Shown here: piece by piece, positions 19,146 to 36,534 of the stretch
Layout: every line of letters begins with the position of its first letter
Position numbering within the stretch: the first letter of the stretch is position 1
Assembly (NCBI GenBank): GCA_009731375.1
Contig: BJOX01000089.1
Location: 418,427-454,960, forward strand
Length of the DNA stretch: 36,534 bases
Reading direction: 5' to 3'
Source of the DNA: Paulinella micropora
Taxonomy: Eukaryota > Cercozoa > Imbricatea > Euglyphida
Made by a program: the position numbers and the translations under genes
Notes under the pieces: generated by a model
What the model was told of the DNA's origin: nothing
Database searches by the model: none
What the model saw: the letters and a program-made list of their open reading frames with translations, nothing else

Positions 19146-21746
19146 TTAGAAAAATTTAATACAAAAGTTATAAACTGTCCTTGTCGCTCGTACCCGCTCC
19201 CTGCAATTAAGTACAAATTGAAGTTGTATCCAACTGGATATGGTTATAGAAATGAACTTACATGAGCCCTTTTTCTTTTTTTTTTTTTGATCTCCATGCT
19301 TTATGTGCCATCCATGACATGCACGACCCTTTGTGCCACACAATGCCATTTCGGGGCCGTAGGTTTCGCAGTAAAATGAAGTGAGAGACCCGTCCGCCTT
19401 TCCATGCACGTACTTGCATACTTTACAGCGCCTGCGTTTCGGCCTCTGCGTTGACTGATTGAACTCCTCCCCTGCTTCCCTTTTGCGTCGAATAGCATCG
19501 GACATATCAAACAGTGGATACATGACCAGCTTCATGTGCGGTTCATTCGGTTTGGGCCCTCGCAGGTTCTCTGATTCTGGACTCAACATAGCCCAGTCTA
19601 CTTCCGAGCAAGTTTTGCTTACAAGCAAGCCGTTTGCCACCAAATGCTTGAAGAACCCTGGCCTGGTGGTGCCTTTCGAACGAAGGTAATTGGCACTCTG
19701 TGTGGTGCTAAAACGAAGGAAATGCAAGTACGCGTTCGTCATGGCGAAGTCCAACAAGATCAGAAAGTCATTGATTGTCCAGTCTCGCACAATCACATTG
19801 AGATTCATTGATCCATGCCCATGGCGTAAAGAATTGAAGCGATCAACGCTGTTGAAACACTCATAATACTTTGCCACAACATCACAACGGGGAACGAAGG
19901 CTGTTTTGGTACTGAACCTAGCTTCCCGCGGTTTGCCAGCTAAAGTAGTGCCACATGTAGCAATAATTTGTTGCATATTATGATCATTTTGATTAACAGC
20001 AAGCAAGGGAATGCCATCCTTAATACAAACCGCACCTGCCAAATCCCCTTTGTTGTTGCCCCTGGCATGCCACAAAGTAAGTTTGGGAAAGTTGACGGTG
20101 GCAGTCTTCACCATGCCAGTAAAATCGAGGCCAACAGCTTTACATGCTAGTGCAGTCTTGACACTGGCGAACCAAGAGTCGCCTACTATCAGACGCCCTG
20201 TTCCATGCCATGGTTTGACCAAACGCAGCGTTGTTGCTGTGGTAACACCCCACTGTTGTACTCCTTCCTTATTGCGATCCCGATCCTTCCCTTCCACACA
20301 TTCAAGAGCAATACAAATTCCCGTTGTTACATCGCAGGCGGTATGGTATTCCCTTCCAAGGGGGATTGGTTTACGTGGTACATACACTTGACCAGGCATC
20401 TCCTTGCCTGTCCATTTGCCCATGGATTCGTCAACAGTGATGCATGGGCCGGGGATAATGGCTACATTGAACTGCCAACCAAACTGTTCCATCATAAACC
20501 GTACAGGTAAGAAGGGATCATCGGAGGTAGGTTCTGGCCCAAATTTCAGACACTGTAAAATGAGTTCGAATCGATTCTTTGACATGAACTTTCCATAGCC
20601 ATCTCCTGGGAGACCATCAGCTGCTAATTCATGTTGGTCCACCCAATGGCCCCTCCGCCGACCTCTGTCTGCCAAAGAAATGAGAACTAAAAGCCCCAAA
20701 AAAACCGACATTTCCTCATGGGTCACAGGTTTCTTTAAGTACGATTCCTTTTGCTTTGCAAGCTCGGTGTTGGTGAACTCGATCATACGACTGATAACTT
20801 TTGGGGGGACAAAGTGCATGAAGTGCCTGTCCGACAAGAACAACAAAGAGAAATCAGAGAGATGAAAAGGGGCAGACATATGTAGGCTATGTATTACAAG
20901 GTAGCAAAGCATAGTGAAAACAAGGTGCAGAAATGAGTACCTGCTCCACTCAAACTGTCTGGTCACATGACATCATTTTCAAAACAAACAACAGGAAATG
21001 ACAGACGAACATACATACTTGCCCCACCCAGCTGGAATCCATGCAATATGCAAAACAGACAGACATCCAGGGAAGACTTACAAAAGAGGAGAAGCTGTGG
21101 AAGCGTTCGCTAACCTTGTCTTGGGTTCAAACACAGGCCTGTCTGCACTCCAATCGACTGTTTGTGACTGCAACTTCCACAAAAAACCATTCTTTACCAA
21201 CTTGTCACCCTCAGTCTTCACTTGTTCCTCTGTATTTGGACATACATTGTATCCCAAATGCAACTCTTCGTCACCACCTTCTTCGCTTTCTGAGTCTGAA
21301 TTATTTGCCTCCTGTTCAGCTTTTAGTTCATTGTTCTTTCCTCCCTCATCCTCGACCTCTGTCTCTTCACCATCTGTAAGCTCTACGTGGACCTCTTTCA
21401 ATCCACCGTCGATACAGGCAAAACCACTCACGGCCTGGTCCAGTTCAGGACGTAGAAATCCAGACAAAAAAAAATAGTCCTTCTTGTCCAAGTTGAGAGT
21501 CACAAGTGCTTTGTGATGTTTTGTTTCCTTATCCTTTAGTTCCCCAACAAGCCTTATGTCTTGATAGACTGTTTCACTAAATTTTCTTTTTGCCCAAGCC
21601 TTTCCCAGCTTTACAGCAGGGACCGAAACACACGTTCCCACGTCTATGTTTTTTGAGTAAGTGGCAGTGTGAGTGCGAAAAAACCAAAAATAGGGTGGGT
21701 CAGTCAAGTGCCTTTTTCTCAGCTCCAACCTAATGTTTTGAGTCAA
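19146..21746 (-). CDS. piggyBac transposase, three exons (copy 2)
   Basis: Predicted exons on the minus strand are 21746-21082, 20958-20941 (18 nt) and 20826-19146. Donors are GTAAGT and GTACTC, acceptors are CCAG and ACAG, and phases join exactly, giving about 787 residues. Exon 1 encodes a basic then acidic N-terminal region ending near QTVDWSADRP. The catalytic core follows with aspartates in TVDESMG, VGDSWFAS and NSVDRFNS; the fourth aspartate of insect piggyBac (VDxxD) is Asn here. The C-terminal Cys/His domain has RCKVC, FYCETYG, ALC and CHGWH, where one expected Cys is Tyr, unlike copy 1. The exact start codon is uncertain, because the first 30 or so residues could be untranslated. No stop interrupts the reading frame, so the element may be or recently have been autonomous. 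Confidence 0.85.
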
Positions 21747-21881
21747 AAATTGTACGCGTCACTTCCTACAGTCATTCTTGAGCCTTGGGGCTATTTTTGA
21801 GTCATTTATTGTGCTCAATTGATGAGATAAAATTTTCTGAAAACAGGTGCTGAAAAAACGTATCCAATTGGCAACAAAAAA

Positions 21882-21904
21882 ATCCAATTGGATACACCGG
21901 GAAC
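21882..21904. repeat. Right terminal inverted repeat of piggyBac copy 2
   Basis: ATCCAATTGGAT is followed by ACACCGGGAAC and then TTAA. It is an imperfect inverted match to 19024-19050. A further TATCCAATTGG lies 21 bp inside. Confidence 0.85.
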
Positions 21905-21908
21905 TTAA

Positions 21909-22080
21909 ACACTAAGTCCCATAGTGACATCCGTCACTTCCGCCTTCAAAGCGTACCGTCGAATATCAGCCAACCGGTTGCCGAAAGAAAAGATAAGAGA
22001 AAAAAAACTTTAATCAAAACTTATGTATTAATAACCACTCGGTCAGTCTCCTCAGTGTGACCAAACCATATTAACACATT
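21909..22080. other. Right flank of piggyBac copy 2
   Basis: This is a short non-coding stretch with the CCATAGTGACATCC repeat of the left flank at 21919-21932. I see no gene. Confidence 0.4.
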
Positions 22081-22647
22081 TCCAATGCATTTCAATGCAT
22101 TCCAATGCAATCCCATGCAATCCAATGTAATTCAATGCAATCCCATGCAATTCAATGCAATCCCATGCAATCCAATGCAATCCAATGCAATCCAATGCAA
22201 TCCAATGCGATCCCATGCAATCCAATTCAATCCAATGCAATCCCATGCAATCCAATGCATTCCAATGCAATCCAATGCATTCCATTGCATTCCAATGCAA
22301 TCCAATGCAATCCAATGCAATCCAATGCATTCCAATGCAATCAAATGCAATCCAATGCAATCCATTGCAATGCAATGCAATCCAATGCAATCCAATGCAA
22401 TCCCATGCAATCCCATGCAATCCAATGCAATCCATTACATTCCAATGCAATCCAATGCTATCCAATGCAATCCAGATGCAATCCAATGCTATCCATATGC
22501 AATCCAGATGCAATCCAATGCATACCGATGCAATCCAATGCAATCCAGATGCATATCCAATGCAATCCAATACATATCCAATGCAATCCAATGCAATCCA
22601 ATGCATATCCAATGCAATCCAATGCAATCCAATGCAATCCAATGCAT
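22081..22647. repeat. Decamer satellite, unit TCCAATGCAA
   Basis: About 57 tandem copies of a 10-bp unit with point variants (TCCCATGCAA, TTCAATGCAA, CCAATGCATT). Some diverged units toward the right end carry GATGCATATCC. Open frames across it (NPMQSNAIQC-type) are artefacts of the repeat. Confidence 0.95.
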
Positions 22648-22995
22648 AGAGAAGAAAGACATGCACCCTCTCTCATCCCAGATAAAAAAGTAAATAAAAG
22701 AGCTATGCTCTCCCTTTCACTCACAACAGGAGAGAAAAGAGAGACAACACGCCAGCTCACATCCTCCCACAGAGAGACACAATGCATGCTTCTTTCCCAT
22801 AATGATTGCTGGCCGCTCTGACACTGCCTGCTAGGCGCATAATGGGTCCTTCCCTGCACCAGCTGCAGACATCTTCCACAACAGACCAGTTCAACCACCT
22901 GTGCTTCTCACTCAACTAACCATGAGAGAGCACCAGGCTAAACGAAACAAACATACCATGGGTCAAAGTCAGCACCAAACCCAGTATCGCTGACA
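22648..22995. other. Unassigned single-copy sequence
   Basis: I recognise no gene or element here. It lies between the decamer satellite and the solo LTR. Confidence 0.3.
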
Positions 22996-23952
22996 TGTTG
23001 ACCTCCTAGGTGTCAAGGTCCAAGTTTGGAGATCAGGGTTCTTCCCTGTTTCTCCAAAACCCCCCTTACCACCTGTAGTTTCCCTTGCCCGAGACGACTG
23101 CAAGCACTATCTCACACGACCAGTACAGCGTACTGATAGTTGAGAAGCTACTTGACACTCTCACCAAGGCACAGTCAACAACAGTGACTGATTGTCCCCA
23201 GAGAGTGTGTCGTTCCAAATTCCAAAATTTATGAGTTCGAAAAAGGCATAGGGACTCCAAATGTATTAGATAAGACCGGACGTCTTACCCTTACGAGCTC
23301 AATAATAAAATGAATTTAATAATAACGTTGAACACAACGGGTTCAGAACTAACCTCCACTTCTAAAGTAGAAAGGAAAGTCAAGTCTCAACCCAAACAAC
23401 AAGTCAGAGGGAAAAACTGTTAAAAACGGAGTGTCCCTTTGACAGGGTCAACACGTTTCGTTACGTCCGTAACCTGCACAAATGCCAAAACATACCCAAA
23501 CAACAACCCATAAGTGCAATTTCCCTTATTTAGCCATAAATTCCCAGTCACGGGAAAATGCCAAATTTCACGGAATTTCCGTGACTTTTTTCCAAAACTT
23601 CAAACGGTTACTACATATAATGTAGAAGGATCGGGTCAACGCTATTAATGTGGGAGATTATTCAATATGGATGCTACATAATCATGTAATCTGCATCCTG
23701 AAAACCTTCTCCACTCCGGTAAACGGTTACGTGTTAGATGTAGGTTTTAAGGTCCTATGAGATCCAAGCATCCCAGCTTTCTTCTCATATTCCATATCCT
23801 AAAACCACGTTAAAACCGGATGTATTAATCAGAACAGGAAATGTAATAAGAATTCATCTTAAAATACATTTAATAACAAGAAATACTTCCACGAGTAAAT
23901 TCCCGTAAACCCTAATAGCGTAAAAACGATGTAGTATACAGTGGGTGTTACA
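22996..23952 (-). repeat. Solo LTR of the Ty3 family
   Basis: The block is colinear with 11454-12426 over its whole length with scattered substitutions and small indels. It starts TGTAACACCC and ends TCAACA on the minus strand. No gag follows it. TATCG occurs right after the plus-strand right end and again at 22985-22989, but six extra bases separate the left copy from the LTR, so a target duplication is only possible. Confidence 0.8.
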
Positions 23953-26127
23953 TATCGGTAGTCGTTGGATTGTTAATTACGTTTATCGTTAGTAATTCAA
24001 ATTGCTTTTATAAGTGAGAAAGTATTTTATTCGTATAGTAGGATAACCGGAGTTCTAGTCAATAAGTGCAACGGACGTAACGGACTTTACTGGCATCTAG
24101 CGTCGGAATTGGATCAATAATCATTGGGTAATATTAATATTATTATTAATAGTTACACTTACAGTATTTACGACTGTGGCCCGGGATTTTTATTCCGAGC
24201 CTGGTTTCGTTACTGTCTCTCAGAGTTGTAAGTTCTGCTATTCTACTGACTTGCGGATTAAAGTGTGTCGATTGAGCGTCGCGATTTCTAAAGGAGTCTC
24301 TCAGCAAACGGCCCGGAGTGTGTTAAGGTATTAGGTCCGTGAGTGACAGGGTAATTGTTAGACTATGGTTTACATAGCTACTGTCTAATAAGTATTCAAC
24401 CACAGTTACTGGTTAGAATCCCCAATGTCATTTTACTGCTTTGGATCGAACTGTTTAATATAAATATTTGGACCCATAACGTGGAGCCAAAGCACAGCAT
24501 TGTCAGCCGACCAGCTTACCCTGGCAGGCGTCTGTTTCTCTCAGAACCGACTTAATAAAGGATTCCCTATGTAGTAGTGGAGTGCCTTGAGCTAGCAAGT
24601 CGATCCAGCCAACCTCTGCCGGTCTGAAATGAGCTAGACTATGAACCGCTTGTCAGTGAAAGTAATTCTGCTATTATGTTACATAATAGGTTATGATGCG
24701 GGGCCTTGGTCGTGGCAGCGGTGGCTGATCGCTTGCTTGGGTTCCAGCAGTTTTGGGAGTGGTCGCCGAGACGCTGCCCGTTCTGCGAAATCAAAAACAA
24801 AGAGTAGTTTTGGGAGTTGCTGCCGAGACCCTGCCCGTTCTACTGATTACAAAACTAAAAGTAGTTTTTGGGAGTGATCTGCCCGTTCTACTGATAAAAA
24901 ACAAAAAGCAGTTTTAGGGTAGCTTGCACTGGTTGTCTGACCCCGTAGATGTTCTGAGACAAAACCGATATACAGTGAAAGAGTATGTTTTGGGGTTTGA
25001 TTGTCAAGGATCCAGTTCTGCTTCTCTAGAAATAAAAACAAGGTGTTGCCCCGTGCTAGTGGAGCTGAGTCTCACAGATGTGGTGGTGGTGGGAGTGGTC
25101 TGAGTACACTCCACCAGCCATTCAATCAGGGCGTGAAGTGTCTGAATGTAGTTCACATGGGAGAACACCAAGAACAGTTACAATTTTTCACCTCATTAAG
25201 ATGAATGTCAAATTGTGCAAGTGTGCAGTGACGTTCTTGTGGCATGCCTATGTCTATTTGTGGTAGCAACTAGAGTACTAACTAGTTTGATGAGCTTCAT
25301 GTAGAACGAGACGATAATAAATTGGCTGTGTTCTTATGAGTGCATTCTGTCATGTCTGTCAGTTGTATCGATGGAGACTGTGATGTAATGAGACTCAGTG
25401 TCTTGTGTGGTCAGTGGTTTACATACATCATTATTTTAGTCCTCACAGCTTTGTTGTTTGATGTATAATGTGATATGTCCTACAGTTTAAGCTTGCAAGT
25501 CTGTGAGATATTATCATAATGATGACATATTTGTATGTCTCTGTCAGGATAGTGAGTGAGCATATATATCTATGCTTTGTCTTTCCTCTCTGATGATGTC
25601 ACGAGTGTGTGATATGTACGAAAGTTATGTTATGGTATGACATGACATGGAATGGTATAGTCAATGTTGGTATGATATAAAAATCCTTTCACTCTTTTCG
25701 TCCCTTCACTTCTTCTTTCCATGGCCAGTCGTTCTAGTCGTTGTTTGTAGTCAGGTTTTTTTTCCAGCACGAGTTGAAACTAGTAAAACGTCATATTTTC
25801 GTCTTGTGAACATGGGTATGTTTTATTAATTACGAAAAATCATATTTTAGCAATCCGAGTGGGTAAATGAAGCCGTACGTTGACAGGTCCAAGTCAGGGA
25901 AGGGTTGAAAGTTGTGAATAAATGGTGGAAGTTGATTCGGCTGAAAAGCGGCCTGACACCACCCGTTGGCAAACAGTAAGGCCGGCCCTGCATCGCTCGT
26001 CTCACTGGAAAAAAACAAGAGACAACATACATGCATGATATTCCTTGGACAGATATGAGAAATGAGTGAAATGTTGTACTATTCCAAGGCCTTTTACCGG
26101 TCTCATGCTGCATGCATTTTTCTGCAG
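23953..26127. other. Unassigned region upstream of the GOST-like gene
   Basis: The region is mostly AT-rich sequence with short open frames that have no recognisable homology. It holds a 57-bp tandem repeat (24748-24925). The 5' untranslated part and promoter of the gene starting at 26128 must lie within or near its right part, but I cannot place them. Confidence 0.4.
24748..24925. repeat. Degenerate tandem repeat, about 57-bp unit, 3-4 copies
   Basis: Units start at 24748, 24805, 24862 and 24909. They share AGTTTTGGGAG, CTGCCCGTTCTACTGA and an A-rich tail. The third is shortened and the fourth partial. Confidence 0.75.
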
Positions 26128-36279
<10,152 letters not shown>

Positions 36280-36301
36280 GTAGCTAGCTTCCTATCTATC
36301 C

Positions 36302-36364
<63 letters not shown>

Positions 36365-36534
36365 CATCTGTTCATCTATCTATCTTTCAGGGTGCCCTTT
36401 CTCGCTTGTTGAGCCCGGAATAAAACCCACAGTACTCTGTCGGTTTATACTAGACTGTCGAACAGTCTCGAAACTCCATCTGCTTACTGGGCCCTCTGTA
36501 ATGGAGGTGGGAGCTCGTTCTGCAAGGGGCGCTT
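36280..36534. other. Intron 15 with (CTAT)n and unassigned right edge
   Basis: (CTAT)n lies at about 36289-36387, with an acceptor-like CTTTCAG at 36384-36390. The sequence after it, read in the required phase, begins CPFSLVEPGIKP and does not resemble the expected next membrane segment. A 17-bp palindrome (AGACTGTCGAACAGTCT) is at 36452-36468. Confidence 0.5.

Larger units (their letters stand above)
19020..21908 (-). mobile_element. Complete piggyBac element (copy 2) with TTAA target duplications
   Basis: TTAA at 19020-19023 and TTAA at 21905-21908 bound an element of 2881 bp. The ends are inverted: the left reads GTTCCCGTGCCCGGTATCC from 19024, and the right end in reverse complement reads GTTCCCGGTGTATCC. 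Both continue into the palindrome CCAATTGG. Additional copies of the palindrome lie just inside each end (about 19227-19244 and 21861-21871). The single gene it carries is a spliced piggyBac transposase on the minus strand. TTAA duplication is the signature of piggyBac insertion. Confidence 0.92.

Noticed and set aside
22052-22898. Open frames with NPMQSNAIQC or GLHWIALDCI repeats on both strands
   Set aside because: A 10-bp repeat is open in several frames at once. There is no coding signal.
22985-23957. TATCG as target duplication of the solo LTR
   Set aside because: The left TATCG is six bases away from the LTR end, so it is not a clean duplication.
25830-26008. Possible terminal exon on the minus strand (SETSDAGP to LKYDFS) with AATAAA after the stop
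   Set aside because: The upstream exons would have to lie inside the plus-strand gene, no in-phase donor was found, and a second frame is also open.

Overview
This is eukaryotic nuclear DNA. It carries spliced genes, LTR retrotransposons, piggyBac DNA transposons and a very high load of simple repeats, with three assembly gaps (26516-27403, 28570-28952, 31108-31441). The intron-dense host gene with GTGCGT/GTACGC-type donors would fit an alga or other protist, but the sequence does not settle the species.

Left half (1 to about 24 kb) is nested mobile DNA. At 1-2309 is the 3' part of a broken piggyBac element. It abuts two Ty3/gypsy elements on the minus strand that share one LTR (11454-12426). 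Element A (2317-11454) has a full gag and an almost full pol, but has lost its 3' end and 3' LTR. Element B (12427 to about 18720) keeps its polypurine tract and most of pol, but has no gag and several frameshifts. A complete piggyBac element with TTAA target duplications (19024-21904) lies beyond it. A decamer satellite (about 22081-22647) and a solo LTR of the same Ty3 family (22996-23952) follow. In A, gag and pol are in the same frame and separated by one TAA. Pol carries a conserved C-terminal extension of unknown function.

Right half (26128 to beyond the window) is one host gene on the plus strand whose introns are almost entirely microsatellite. I reconstructed 15 exons by matching splice sites, reading phase and protein similarity. 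They encode a TMEM145/GPR180-like seven-transmembrane protein of the GOST type: signal peptide, lumenal domain, first membrane helix, an expanded cytoplasmic loop and the next helices. The gene runs off the right edge.

The most unusual feature is that exons of this gene have seeded minisatellites. Exon 4 has seven partial upstream copies (29715-30260). Exon 15 has eight partial upstream copies, each fused to a (GT)n tract (35698-36227). Exons 6, 7, 13 and 14 each have one or two partial downstream copies buried in the microsatellite introns. In both arrays only the last copy is the full exon.
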